Shown: positions 1-11,267, counted from the stretch's first letter. The stretch: 23,988 nucleotides of DNA from Schoenoplectus triqueter (GCA_964058805.1 CAXKVV010000591.1:1-23988), one strand, 5' to 3'. Program-made: numbers and translations. The notes: a model not told the origin generated them from the sequence alone.

Positions 1-190
1 CCTTTTTAAAACTCGGTTAATCAAACGATTCAGATCATTATATGTCCTCAATTGTTAAAATTGTTTTTCTGATTTGATATCTTTCCAATCATTTTACAAT
101 TTGATCTGTCCAATATAATTCAGATGGCCTAATCAGGCCGGGACTTTTTTTTAGTGGTGGATTTTCATTACATCTTAACTATGCAATTAG

Positions 191-307
191 GCACGCAAAG
201 CTAAAGTGGATGCAGAAGTGTGGCTGGCAGAATTAAGTGAACTGAGTTCATCAGACAAGTTCCATCGTGAAAAGATCGATACACAATTAAACAGTCTTTG
301 TTTTGAG
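191..307 (+). CDS. PRAF-like: PRAF exon: end of PH domain
   Basis: Acceptor AG at 189-190 and donor GT at 308-309; 39 codons in phase 0. The segment [16 protein letters not shown] resembles the last PH-domain helix of PRAF proteins, where a Glu-Val-Trp core is typical. The following serine- and lysine-rich stretch would be the linker to the RCC1 exon. The window begins inside the preceding intron (1-190). Confidence 0.8.
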
Positions 308-3300
308 GTAATTTTTAAGAACTTCTATTGCTAAAATCAACATTTGAAATGTCAGTCGGCAGACAGTATGCTGGCCTTGTAATGTTTTAATATTTATTCA
401 CTGTGTATTTCGAAAAGAAACCCTCTTTTCCACTGTATCCATATTCAAAGTAAAGCACGTATTGCTCCATAAGAACTGCTTCTTTTGCCTCAAAAGTACT
501 TTTGAATTCCTGTTGGAATCGTTAACTGGTACCTAATAGATTTAAATCAGGCTACCTTGAACAAAATGATGATTTTTGGTATCAGAAGACGTACTTCTTT
601 GTCTCTCTTTATTCAATGCTCCAAGTCACATCTTTAGTCGAGATCTTCCCTCTTGGAAGCAACCAAAATGGCTCCTTCCAAGGAACTTTCTAGATTGGAC
701 ATTGCATATTAGAGTTGGTCATTTGGACCTACAAAAGCTTAGCACTTTATATAGAGGCAATATAAGAGCCATTGGAATACATACGAATGAATCATCCTCG
801 ATTTTGACTGACAAAAAAGCATCTCACTACTTCAAGCTATCCTGCATAAGAACCAGGCGATAGTAATGGTTAATCTTGTGCAGTTGAACAATCCTTAAAT
901 CCAAATATCAGGGTTGTGACAGATATGAAACAGATAGGTTTATGGTAAGGGAAGCTTCACATCCCTTGTTAGCTGAAGTAACTCAATACAAGTACTCTCT
1001 ATACTGTTACCTTCATGTATGTTGTACTCTGTTTCTACAAATTCTTTTACCATATTACACCTTTCCAAAGGGTTATTTGTACTTGTGGCAAATATCAAAA
1101 GGAAGTGTGCTGTGAGACAAGTGTTGCATCTGCAATCTCTTATTTCCAGCATTAACTCATAGAAGTATCGTTACCACTGACCACATTGCAATTCCCTATT
1201 ACACCTTTCCAAAAGAGTGATTTGTACTTTCAAGCAGTTTTACACCTGTATCGATCTCTAACATGATCTATATACAAACCATTTTATCTGGATTTGTGAA
1301 TATTCATCAACTTGCAATTTATGCCTTGCTGATTTCATGATTCTGATCTAAAATTTAAGACTCCTATACCTCCATGTTTTCCCATTGTAAACTGTTCCAT
1401 ATCATCGAAGCATATTTCTCTTACCGAGTACCATGCCAAACTAAACTATGCAATTATGTTTATAATATTTTACCTGATTTCTATAATCATAAAGATATCT
1501 CATATAAAGGGATGGATGATTCCAGGCTTTCGACATTAGGAAGTAGTACCAAACAACCAATCAACCCCTGTTGTTTAGTTCTATTTATTTATTGTTTTAT
1601 TAGTTGTCACAGGATTCTCTGATCTCTATGCTTTTAGATTGGGTTACATTTCTAGCCTACCCCAAATTATTTGGGATTAAAGGATTTGTTGTTGTTGTTG
1701 TTGTAGGATGCTGGAGACTTAGCCTCAAAGACTTCCAGTGATAGTTTTATCAGCAACAAACTCTCCACTGATACTTCCCCTGACAACACAACCACGTCAA
1801 TCCTCCCCACATTGTCTCCATCAAATAACATCAGCTTGCCTCTAAAGAGGTCAGAAGCAACAACCACCATGCACCTTAAAGGGACCCAATCAGATGCTTT
1901 TAGGGTAAGCATTTCATCAAGTGCCCCAAGCACTTCCAGCCATGGCTCCACACATGAAGACTTTGATACGTTTGGAGAAATTCTCATATGGGGTGAAATA
2001 ACCTTAAATGATGCTTTAAAAAATAAGTTGAGTAAATGTGTGACTGATGTACTTGCACCTAAACCATTAGAAACTAACATATCACTTGATGTGAACTTTG
2101 TGTCTTGTGGGGCCCGCCATGCTGGACTTCTCACAAGAACTGGGGAGATTTTCACTTGGGGGGAGGAGTGCAAAGGCCGTCTTGGGCATGGTGGTAATGG
2201 TGCCGATTCAAGTGAACCACGAGTAGTTGAGTCCTTAATGGGTCCTGGTTTGAACCCTTTGGAGATTGTCGCATGTGGTGAGTTCCACACAAGTGCTGTG
2301 ACCACATATGGAGAGCTCTACACGTGGGGAGACGGGGTACATGGAGCACTTGGCCATGGGACTCATGTCAGTCATTGGATTCCTAAACGAGTATCAGGTC
2401 CACTAGATGGCCTGAGCATTAGGCACGTATCGTGTGGTACATGGCACACGGCCCTAGTTACCTCAACTGGTCAACTGTTTACTTTTGGAGACGGTACATT
2501 TGGTGCATTGGGGCATGGAAATCGAGAGAGCTTGTCTATCCCCAAGGAGGTGGAATCTCTGTCTGGTTTAAGAACAATAACAGTGGCCTGTGGTGTGTGG
2601 CACATGGCAGCTGCTGTGCAAGTTTCAACAATTCAACTCCGAGAAGGTAGTGATTCGGGGAAGTTGTTTACTTGGGGTGATGGTGATAAGTACCGACTTG
2701 GTCATGGAGATAAAGAGCCACGGCTTAAGCCTACCTGTGTGCCTTCCTTGATAGAGCACAACTTCACTAAGGTTTCTTGCAGTCATAGTGTGACAGTTGG
2801 TCTGACATCATCGGGTGAGCTTTTCACCATGGGAAGTACAGTTTACGGACAGCTTGGCAATCCTCAATCTGATGGGAGGTACCCATGCTTAGTTGGAGAT
2901 GCACTTATTGGTGAATCAGTAAAGGAACTTGCCTGTGGTTCTTACCATGTGGCAGTGTTGACAAGTAGAGGTGAAGTTTTCACATGGGGGAAAGGAGCTA
3001 ATGGCAGATTAGGGCATGGAGATGCTGAGGACAGAAAGGTTCCTACCCTAGTCGAGGGTTTGAGGGATAAAACCATCAGAACTGTTTCATGTGGGGCCAG
3101 CTTCACAGTTGCTATTTGTCAGAGCAAACGGGTATCTGGTGTGGATCAAGCTCAGTGCACCATGTGTAGGCAGCCTTTTGGGTTCACAAGAAAGAGACAC
3201 ATGTGCCATAATTGCAAGATGATACACTGCAACAACTGCAGTTCAAGAAAGTCTTTTAGGGCAACTCATGCACCAAATCCAAGCAAGCCATATCGGGTAT

Positions 3301-5301
3301 GCGATCCTTGTTATGCAAAGTTGAATAGTGACAGAGCTTTAACTCCATCCAATAATTTTGAAATTGTTAAAACTAAGATGGATTCTTTTCCCTTGGTGCA
3401 AATAAGAGATGCTGCTTTGAACAATGGGGTTGATTCAAAATGGCGAAATAAAAAAGCAGGCACTTTTGGGTTACGAGTTAACGGGTCAAGACCAGTCTCA
3501 CCATTTTCCAGGAGGCCAAGCCCTCCAAGGTCTCTAACACCGGGTCCCATGGCCCATGGATTCTCTTTCCCCAAAGGGTCAATAGATGGTCTCAGAAGAG
3601 CTAATGAGTTGTTAAATGAAGAGGTTCAGAGACTTCGGGCTCAGGTTTGTTGGCTATTTCTCTCCTTTCCCTGTAGAGATTTGACATATGGTTTGGGTCT
3701 TCATATCAAGAAGATATTGAAAAATCATTAAAAAACCTCTAGCAATGCAAAACAATGTAGAAACATGAGTTGAACACCTTTTCTGCCTCCTGCGTGGATT
3801 TTTGCAGTATCACAATATGTTATTTTTAGAATGAGAAAGAATTTTACATGCATAGCCAGATTGTAAAAGCTAAAGCTGTACAGCATCTGTATATCAGAGT
3901 TTCATGGGTGATTTCATAAGATCAATTTTTAGCTTATGTCAATTGCTCATTTGTTAGGTTGATAGTCTCAAAAGGCAGTGCGAGTCACAGGAAGTTGAGC
4001 TGCGGAAACTCACAAAGCAAGCTCATGATGCAACTGCCCTTGCAGAAGAGGAATCAGCTAAGTCGAAGGCAGCGAAAGAAGTCATAAAAACCCTAACATC
4101 GCAGGTTGGAAAATCACTCCCCACCCATTCTATGATTTCGGATTGGGTTTCATTTCTAACCTACCCAAATTTATTTGGGATTAAAGACTTTGTTGTTGTT
4201 TTTGTAGAGAATGGAAATAGATAAAATTATGATTATTTTCATCAAAAGATAAACGTTAAAAGGCTGTTTTCTTCCCCAAATAAAATGATCAGCAATTGTG
4301 CCCAATGCAAACAAAAGTTAAAACGTCTTATTGGATGGTATGCTAGTGGTACAGTTGAAGTTGTCTTCACAAATATGCTAGTCCTCTTTACTTTACAGTA
4401 AAACCATAATAAAACTTTGTTCAAGTAATATTTTTATTTTTTTCCGGTAGCAGTTAAAAGAAATGGCTGAGAGAATGCCTCAAGGCACCTATGAAAAGGC
4501 AGAGTCAAAACCAACACAAATGCTGAGTAACACCAATGGGACTCACCAACTGAGGAATAGTACTTCAAATCAAGATAATTCACAAAATGAGACTAGTAAA
4601 GAAGCATTTGGAAAAGCCAGAGAGGCCATGGCTAGTGATGATGCTAAGAAGGTATCCGAATTGGGTAGGAATGGTGATAATGGGTCTAAAGCTCAAAGCT
4701 TGCTTGCTTCAACCAACCAGGAAGAGAAAGAATGGATTGAACAGTATGAGCCTGGTGTTTACATAACTCTTGTGTCCTTCCGTGATGGTACTCGTGATCT
4801 GAAACGGGTTCGTTTTAGGTAATTGAGAAAAGATGAAATCCAAATACTCTGCCTCCCTCTCTCTCTACCTACCCTACAAAAGCAATAGCCAATATATGAA
4901 GACATGTCGCTGGCTAACAAATTTTGTTCAAAATAAAATTCATTACAAATAAATTGTGTTTTCATTTAATATTTTATATGAAGATCTTTATTACGGTTGG
5001 TACGGCTGATATATCCAAATTTTGTGTGTACATGCACACACTATTTTAGTTCCTTCAGCCAGCAAGTCTATGGAAACATTGCTTTACTCGGATAATGTTT
5101 CGTTGATTTCTAACAGAAATTCTTATTTTTTTATACAGCCGAAGAAGATTTGGAGAGAACCAAGCAGAGATTTGGTGGTCTGAAAACCGACAAAAGGTAT
5201 ATGACAAATATGATGTTCGTGGTGGATCAGATCGAGTCTCATCAGCATCGTCAGTGCGATCCTCTCATATTAGATCCGAACACAAAAATGCCCCCCCTTG
5301 A
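191..5301 (+). CDS. PRAF-like: PRAF-type protein (PH-RCC1-FYVE-BRX), 3' part, five exons
   Basis: Seen: coding exons 191-307, 1707-3644, 3958-4104, 4454-4818 and 5139-5301 join in phase (0,0,0,2) with GT-AG borders to give 909 residues and stop TGA at 5299. In-window residues 1-39 look like the C-terminal helix of a PH domain (AEVWLAEL). RCC1 blades span about 129-510, a FYVE finger 523-578, a coiled coil about 670-745 and a BRX domain 827-883. Family knowledge: plant PRAF proteins bind phosphoinositides through PH/FYVE, and the RCC1 propeller has been linked to exchange activity on small GTPases; the BRX domain mediates protein-protein contacts. They act at membranes. The family is usually about 1,000-1,100 residues, so roughly 100-200 N-terminal residues lie upstream of the window. 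The FYVE core is diverged (separate entry). Orthology to one particular Arabidopsis PRAF cannot be set from this sequence. Confidence 0.93.
308..1706 (+). other. PRAF intron (1.4 kb) with SINE tail at its 3' end
   Basis: AT-rich intron between two in-phase exons. ORFs here (576-863 +, 1374-1622 +, 940-1152 -) show no recognisable domain. A segment of about 32 bp is imperfectly duplicated at 1054-1085 and 1198-1229 (both begin ATTACACCTTTCCAAA). The last 70 bases are the Au-SINE-like tail listed separately. Confidence 0.85.
1636..1706 (+). mobile_element. Au-SINE-like 3' tail abutting a splice acceptor
   Basis: The sequence has a conserved block around CCTACCCCAAATTATTTGGG, then GATTAAAGG, then (TTG)n ending in TAG. 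This matches, from memory, the conserved 3' end of angiosperm Au SINEs. A second, diverged copy is at 4141-4206. No tRNA-type A/B boxes are evident upstream, so it is a 5'-truncated copy. The element ends exactly at the acceptor of the RCC1 exon. Confidence 0.65.
1707..3644 (+). CDS. PRAF-like: PRAF large exon: RCC1 propeller and FYVE finger
   Basis: 646 codons in phase 0 from acceptor TAG at 1704-1706 to donor GT at 3645. The reading frame stays open 87 bases into the intron, so a naive ORF call ends at 3731, but the frame resumes with a coiled coil at 3958. Seven blade signatures of the form G-E/Q-x-F-T-W/F-G...GxLGHG are visible (for example [36 protein letters not shown]). A Pro/Ser/Arg-rich linker follows the FYVE finger, then the start of the coiled coil ([13 protein letters not shown]). 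Confidence 0.95.
1974..3120 (+). other. RCC1 repeat region (beta-propeller)
   Basis: About seven RCC1 blades with repeated SCG(T/A)xH motifs between blades ([54 protein letters not shown]). The blade near 2830 reads [13 protein letters not shown] in place of the W-G...LGHG form. The first blade (GEILIWGE) and the last segment are expected to close the propeller. RCC1 propellers act as exchange factors or protein-binding platforms; which applies here is not shown by sequence. Confidence 0.93.
3156..3323 (+). other. FYVE-type zinc finger, diverged core
   Basis: All eight Cys-type zinc ligands are present as four pairs: CTMC, CHNC, CNNC and CDPC. The phosphoinositide-contact motif reads [14 protein letters not shown]. 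Classical FYVE has R(K/R)HHCRxCG, and PRAF proteins, as I recall them, have RKRHNCYNCG. Here the glycine after the fourth Cys is Lys, and His/Asn before the third Cys is Met. The fold should be kept; lipid specificity or affinity may be changed. Confidence 0.9.
3645..3957 (+). other. PRAF intron within the coiled-coil region
   Basis: GT donor at 3645 and TTAG acceptor ending at 3957, phase 0. It joins RLRAQ to VDSLKRQ. Nothing else recognisable. Confidence 0.9.
3958..4104 (+). CDS. PRAF-like: PRAF coiled-coil exon
   Basis: 49 codons, phase 0 at both ends. The peptide begins [17 protein letters not shown] and ends [10 protein letters not shown]. It is a heptad-rich, Ala/Glu/Lys-rich coiled coil typical of the PRAF segment between FYVE and BRX domains, likely used for dimerisation. 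Confidence 0.92.
4141..4206 (+). mobile_element. Second Au-SINE-like 3' tail (intronic)
   Basis: It starts GATTGGGTTTCATTTCTAAC, continues through TTTATTTGGGATTAAAG and ends in TTGTTGTTGTTTTTGTAG. It is similar to 1636-1706 over its full length, in the same strand orientation. It lies near the 5' side of the 4105-4453 intron and leaves a potential cryptic acceptor (TTTTTGTAG) at 4207. Confidence 0.6.
4454..4818 (+). CDS. PRAF-like: PRAF exon: coiled-coil end, linker, first part of BRX
   Basis: 121 codons plus two bases. It opens [11 protein letters not shown], the conserved end of the PRAF coiled coil, followed by a low-complexity Asn/Ser/Gln/Lys linker of about 80 residues, then the BRX start. 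The tandem acceptor TAGCAG (4448-4453) allows one extra Gln codon. The donor is AG|GTAATT at 4819. An ATG at 4463 is internal and not a gene start. Confidence 0.92.
4730..5220 (+). other. BRX (BREVIS RADIX) domain, split by an intron
   Basis: The domain is encoded by 4730-4818 and 5139-5220. It shows [14 protein letters not shown], then [10 protein letters not shown], then [16 protein letters not shown] and the KVYDKYDVR end, which are the hallmarks of the plant BRX domain. The intron splits the Ser codon AG|C in phase 2. A short serine-rich tail of 27 residues follows to the stop. Confidence 0.93.
5139..5301 (+). CDS. PRAF-like: PRAF terminal exon
   Basis: The acceptor TATACAG ends at 5138. 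The first base completes AGC (Ser). The exon encodes the second half of BRX and the serine-rich C-terminus, with stop TGA at 5299-5301. A run of seven C just before the stop makes the last residues Ala-Pro-Pro and is a plausible slippage spot. Confidence 0.93.
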
Positions 5302-5815
5302 AATTTAGCAGTGATGTGTGCAGGGTTTTTTATGTTTTCTGAAGTCCAGCAGATGCAATAAAAAGGTCTGGCTGACTTGAAATCCAATAATTTATTTTCA
5401 GTCCTATAGCCTTGGTTTGGTTTAGTCCTTGTATGTAGCAGTCTAAATTCAACCTGATGCTGATCTTGCACATTTACATACCATGCCGTACCAATGATGG
5501 CACTAACCAGCATGTAAGAAAATTCAGTCAATCATTTCCCACCAAGTATGTTTTTAACTAGAAGGGAAAGATTATAGTGTATTTGTTCTTTGTATATATC
5601 TTGTTGACCTTAATTTTGTTATTTTGATTTTTTAAGTGTCATGCAATTATTAATCTAGGCCGTTCTTCATGTTTTTGTCCTCTATGATTTTGCTTCTGTT
5701 TCTCTAGTGATCTTTTAAATTTTGTGTCATCTATTACTTGGAATTATTTTGTAAGTGATTGTGCACAAAATAACTTTTACTCCATAAGCTTCTGATCGCC
5801 AGCCTTTCAACACTA
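5302..5815 (+). other. PRAF 3' UTR and downstream flank
   Basis: T-rich sequence after the stop. An AATAAA-type hexamer at about 5356 is the nearest polyadenylation candidate, but plant signals are weak and the transcript end cannot be set. The minus-strand ORF at 5265-5531 overlaps this flank without recognisable content. Confidence 0.45.
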
Positions 5816-5819
5816 ACCA

Positions 5820-5905
5820 TTGACGCAAATGGTCCAGTAGTCCAGTGTTATCTAATTAGAATGATCTCCAAAAAGTTGTAAGTTTAATCCTCCGTTAACA
5901 CCAAA
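5820..5905 (+). mobile_element. Possible degraded tRNA-derived SINE head
   Basis: TGGTCCAGTAGTCCAGTG resembles a pol III A box (TGGCNNAGTNGG). About 45 bases later AAGTTTAATCCTCCG resembles a B box (GGTTCRAATCC). The spacing is right for a tRNA-related SINE. Both boxes are mutated, no clear 3' tail or target duplication was found, and chance is not excluded. Confidence 0.35.
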
Positions 5906-7279
<1,374 letters not shown>

Positions 7280-7935
7280 GCTGTAATTGAGATATCACAG
7301 TAAAGCGTAAAATATTTATATATATATTGCGCTTTTTTTACATGAGAAGGTAAACAAATGATTTATTATGCCACTCTCTTGTCGTTTTATAATTTGTATC
7401 AAATATTAATTCAAAAGAATAGAAGTTAAGAAATTAATCAAGAAATAAATAAAGTACCACATTGTTCTGGTCTCCTCATGTATTTAGTTAATTGAGATGC
7501 TTTTATAACGTACAAATGTTTCCTTAATGTTTTTTATACTTTTAAAAATAATATAACTATTTTTTTAATATTCATTTTACTTAATTAACACTAGCATATC
7601 CCATGAAATGTATTATCTGCTTAGGTCAATTTATAAAGTTTTAAAAATAAAGTCACACGATCCAACAAGGAAAAATAAAAAACCTACAGATTTATATATA
7701 AAAAGAAAAATAATTCGAAGGCAAAAATGAAAAAAAAAATCTCTGAAAAAATAGAAATTTTGGATTGTCCTTTCATAATTTCGCATGGGAAGCTGTATAC
7801 ATTTGTTCTAAGTTGTTGGTAGCTTTTTTTTCCTGACACAACTTCCGCCTTCCTTTATTTAAGTAGCCTTAAAATTTGAGCCATTCAAAACGTAGATTTT
7901 TTTTTTTGTGTGCTCATATTTCCTGTATATTTAAA
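7280..7935. other. Intergenic, AT-rich, nothing recognised
   Basis: Homopolymeric A and T runs and no ORF, RNA gene or repeat that I can support. Confidence 0.5.
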
Positions 7936-8030
7936 CTCAATCTTACGAGTGAAGCCCAGGCTGCTAGGCACACCCAATCTTACAATGAAGCCCAGGCACA
8001 TTCATAATATATAATATATAATATATAATT
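7936..8030. repeat. Short direct repeat plus 8-bp AT tandem repeat
   Basis: AATCTTACGAGTGAAGCCCAG near 7939 is repeated with changes as AATCTTACAATGAAGCCCAG near 7977. The flank at about 8008-8030 is an (ATAATATA)n tandem of about three units. Confidence 0.55.
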
Positions 8031-8083
8031 TCAAGCCTGGAATAAAATAAAAGACAAAATAACCGTTGTATCCGAAAATTAAG

Positions 8084-8450
8084 TAATGAGTATGGATTTT
8101 AAACTTAACTCATAGTTAATGAGTATGGATTTTAAAACTTGATTTGACCGATGGGTCAACCCAATCGGATTCGAAATGATTTGAAAATAAATGAATCAGA
8201 TATGAGTCAAACAATTTTGATCCGTTATGTGTAGGATCAAGTACGGATCTACCCAATCGACCCATTTAATTGAGATTCATTATATATATTAATAATATCA
8301 AATTACTTAATAATATATAAAATAGTTAATAAATACTTAATTATTTTATTTAAGTCAGTTAGGTCAATCCATGACCTATTCAAGTTGGCTCAACCATGAT
8401 ACGTTCCGATCGGGTCGGTTCAAATAAATATTGATCTGATTTTAAACGAA
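8084..8450. repeat. GGGTC/ACCCAATCG-rich dispersed-repeat fragment
   Basis: A block TAATGAGTATGGATTTTAAA occurs at about 8084 and again at 8117. It is followed by repeated GGGTCAACCCAATCGG, ACCCAATCGACCCA and ATCGGGTCGG phrases. Such ACCCGA/GGGTCG-rich stretches are common in plant transposon-derived repeats, and a similar stretch lies in the PHD-gene intron at 23076-23300. Family not determined. Confidence 0.4.
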
Positions 8451-8469
8451 TAATATCAGATTAAGAAAA

Positions 8470-8567
8470 TAATGATAACTGCTCTAGTATTAAATCGATA
8501 AAACATAGATACACCAACTTTCGAGAGTAATGATAACTGCTCTAGTATTAAATCGATAAAACATAGA
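8470..8567. repeat. Exact 40-bp direct duplication
   Basis: 8470-8509 and 8528-8567 are identical over 40 bp (starting TAATGATAACTGCTC), separated by 18 bp. Perfect identity in an otherwise decayed region suggests a recent local duplication. Confidence 0.9.
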
Positions 8568-8569
8568 CC

Positions 8570-9235
8570 GAAATTTATTACTAGAGAAGCATCTTGAACG
8601 TCATCGTCGTGTAAACTACGAGTCCATCCCGTTTATTTACCTTTGTCAGAATTCTATCATTCAAAATTAACCAAACAAAAATCCGAACTCTTAAAGGAAC
8701 CGGAACTTCCCAAATGAATCTTTCGAAGAAAACCTCGTAGCTCTATTATTTAAAATTAACGTATTGTCTAACGGATGATTTCTATATTATAAATTTTCTG
8801 TATTAAAATCTAAAAATATAATCATATTTTAATATAAAATATGTTAAAAAACAAACTAAAAAGCAATCGTAATTTTTCTAAAAATAGATATAATTAGATT
8901 TCAAATTCAGTAATTCTTCAACAAAATGATGTCTTTTAGAAAAGAGATATCATTATTAGTATAACTTTTATTATAGTAGATATGTTATGAATCTAAAAAA
9001 GACTTCAATATATTTGTTATAATCTATCACGTCATAAAAAATATCTAATATATCTAATGATTTATGTTCTCTCTAAAAATTAATCAATCCTGACCATTAC
9101 AGGAACATTTACACGCTTAATAAGGAGTAGAGATAAATAAAAATATTTGACATAAATAAAGTCCTTCAGAGGCCATTTGATAGTCCTTAATTTAGAGTTT
9201 AGAGGCCATATGATTAAATAAGAACAAAAAAATCT
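8570..9235. other. Intergenic, AT-rich, no gene
   Basis: No gene seen. A short direct repeat AGAGGCCAT(T/A)TGAT occurs near 9169 and 9201, just outside the MITE-like element, and may belong to its outer part. Confidence 0.45.
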
Positions 9236-9237
9236 TT

Positions 9238-9594
9238 GATAATGGCTATTTTTGACATCTTGACAATGAATTTTAAATAAATATGAAAAAAATCTTAAAA
9301 ATAGAAAAAAAAACTTTATGAATGTGTTATTTTACTCATAAATTGATAGTGTGTCAAATTTCATGTAATTTCATTATCATTTGATGGTCCATCAAAATAC
9401 GTTAAATTGAAATTGTTGCAAACTATATAAAATTTTAATGTTCTTTGATAGTCTTTTAAATGATAATGAAATTATATGAAATTTGAAACACGATCAATTT
9501 AAGACAGAAAGAACACACACATAAAAAAATTTATTTTAAAAAATATATATTTATTTAAAAATTCATTGTCAAATTTATCAAAATATCCTATTGT
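9238..9594. mobile_element. Diverged MITE with long inverted arms
   Basis: The left arm from about 9238 and the right arm ending at about 9594 are imperfect reverse complements over most of their length. The best block is 9357-9400 (TTTCATTATCATTTGATGG...) against 9441-9486 (TAAATGATAATGAAATTATA...). Outer blocks with GACAATGAATTTT pair with AAAATTCATTGTC. The roughly 40-bp centre is unpaired. Ends and target duplication are eroded; superfamily unknown. Confidence 0.65.
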
Positions 9595-9637
9595 TAACGG
9601 ATCCCTTCCCATAAATAAAAGGGTGAGGATCCCTGAC

Positions 9638-9815
9638 AACTAATTTTTTTTAATAATTTTGACAACCAACTTCATATAAATTTATAAAATAATTTAAAAA
9701 TAATTTATTTTTACAAATATATTCTTAAACTTATGAATTGATTGTGCTTCAATTTTGATATAATTTGAATGTCATTTAATATTCCAGCAAAGACCATCAA
9801 ATTTAAACTGTTAAA
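9638..9815 (+). mobile_element. Half copy of the 9.2-kb MITE family
   Basis: It follows the order of blocks in the left arm of the 9238-9594 element: GACAACCAAC, then ATGAATTGATTGTGCTTC, then TCATTTAATATTCC and CATCAAATTTAAACTG. It is diverged and no matching right arm follows. Confidence 0.4.
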
Positions 9816-10836
9816 GTATTAAAATGTGTTTAGAGTATTGAGAATCTAAAATACCATCAATTTGATGTGCTTAGAGTATTCTAAATATTTATTTTGAAAT
9901 TCTAAAAAACAAATCTCAAATAATAATAATAAAATATTATTTTTTATCATAAAAATTCAAAATAAATACTTAGAAAACTCTAAAAACCTCAAATTTTTAT
10001 ACCCCAAATATTTTTTATATAAATAATTTAATGAGAACGATAAATTTGAGTTTTAGACATATATGATAAATTTTAAATAGGGTACACTTCGGACTGAAAT
10101 GAAAATATTTTCATATTAGTCAACCTCTATACATTATAATAAATATATATTAGAATTATTGATATTCCTAATCAGAACTTGTGAAATGCTTTGGGAACGT
10201 ATAAAAAAAATCTAGAATTGCTAGTGTACATTCGCAAAATCTGTATTTTAAAATTCGTTATATTACTTTTTAAACGTATTGTTAATTTAAAAATTACCGG
10301 ATTAATAAATTAAAATTACAATGATTGCGCTAGCCTCTATAAATTTATGTTAGAAATAAAAAAAATATTGAAATCACCACAAATTCTTAATTTTTAATAC
10401 AAAAAAAGAGTTGAGTTTTTAAACTTTTCAAGTATACCACATCATCACTATTCTCCACCATTGATTTTGTTTAATCTTTTCATCTACTTGAATTCAATAT
10501 TTTATATATAATTTTTTCTCTCTTTATTTAAAATAGATACTTGAGGTGAAATTTAACTCTTAACTTGATTCAATTTTTTAGTATTATTTTTTAAAAATTA
10601 TCATATTTAATTATATTATATTATTATATATACTTTTAGTATTTAAAAAAATATGTTCAAAATTTTCTTAATGCGATTTTTTTGTTGAATATATTTATTT
10701 TTTATATTTTAATTATTTATTTAAGAACTATTTTATCAGGATGAAAACTAAATTACAGCTCTAGTTTATATAATCTTTATAGATAAAAAAAGATACAAAG
10801 AAAACAGTTCTAACCTAATCGAGTGGGATCATGAGA
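9816..10836. other. Intergenic, strongly AT-rich, nothing recognised
   Basis: Runs of A/T with no ORF above background, no tRNA and no clear repeat border. Confidence 0.5.
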
Positions 10837-11000
10837 GCACAGTGGCGCATCCAAAATAATTAAAATTTTGAATTGAAAAACATTTTCAGTCTTGAACTCC
10901 GTCATTAATGCGGCGAAAGTTCATACACACAATTTAGGAAGTGCTGTGTGCGTGTGTGGTGTGATGTGCCAGCGTCGTATTCTGGATTCCTTCATACCTT
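10837..11000. other. Possible fragment of a GTGGCG(G/C)ATCC repeat
   Basis: ACAGTGGCGCATCCAAAA followed by AATTTTGAATTG resembles the start of a dispersed plant repeat also hinted at near 7117. A GT-rich stretch (GTGTGCGTGTGTGGTGTG) lies at about 10947-10965. Family unknown. Confidence 0.25.
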
Positions 11001-11089
11001 ATCAGGCCAAAACATGGATTCTAAATCTGCTGTTATATTTTAGAAGAAGAAGGTTGTATTATTTGTTATAAAATATATAAAAGTTTTAA

Positions 11090-11245
11090 AAATAAAAAAG
11101 TATATAGATATGTTTTTTCAATTGGTAGTTCATATAGTTTTATTAATGTTTGATAGTTCATTAAAAACTGTTAATTTAAAATTATTATAAATATTAATGA
11201 AAGGCTGTTAAATTTGATAATCTTTGATCAAGTATCAAATATTAA
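11090..11245 (+). mobile_element. Second half copy of the 9.2-kb MITE family
   Basis: Blocks CAATTGGTAGTT, TTATTAATGTTTGATAG and TTCATTAAAAACTGTTAATTT follow the order seen in the 9238-9594 left arm, with strong divergence. No opposing arm was found. Confidence 0.35.
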
Positions 11246-11267
11246 TGAAACTAACTCAAGGCCCGCA

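Noticed and set aside
576..863. 95-codon ORF in the PRAF intron
   Set aside because: No domain and no matching splice context; the flanking exons join in phase without it.
1812..1814. ATG at 1812 as the start of a separate RCC1 gene
   Set aside because: The frame is open upstream to a good acceptor at 1706 and joins in phase to the exon 191-307.
1667..2349. Minus-strand ORFs of 212 and 65 codons (also 3311-3574)
   Set aside because: Antisense shadows of the RCC1/FYVE exon, with no domain.
3645..3731. C-terminal extension of the RCC1 ORF to the stop at 3729-3731
   Set aside because: It reads through a GT donor; the coiled coil continues in phase from 3958.
4463..4822. Stand-alone 119-codon gene
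   Set aside because: It is an internal PRAF exon; the BRX domain is cut in the middle and continues at 5139.
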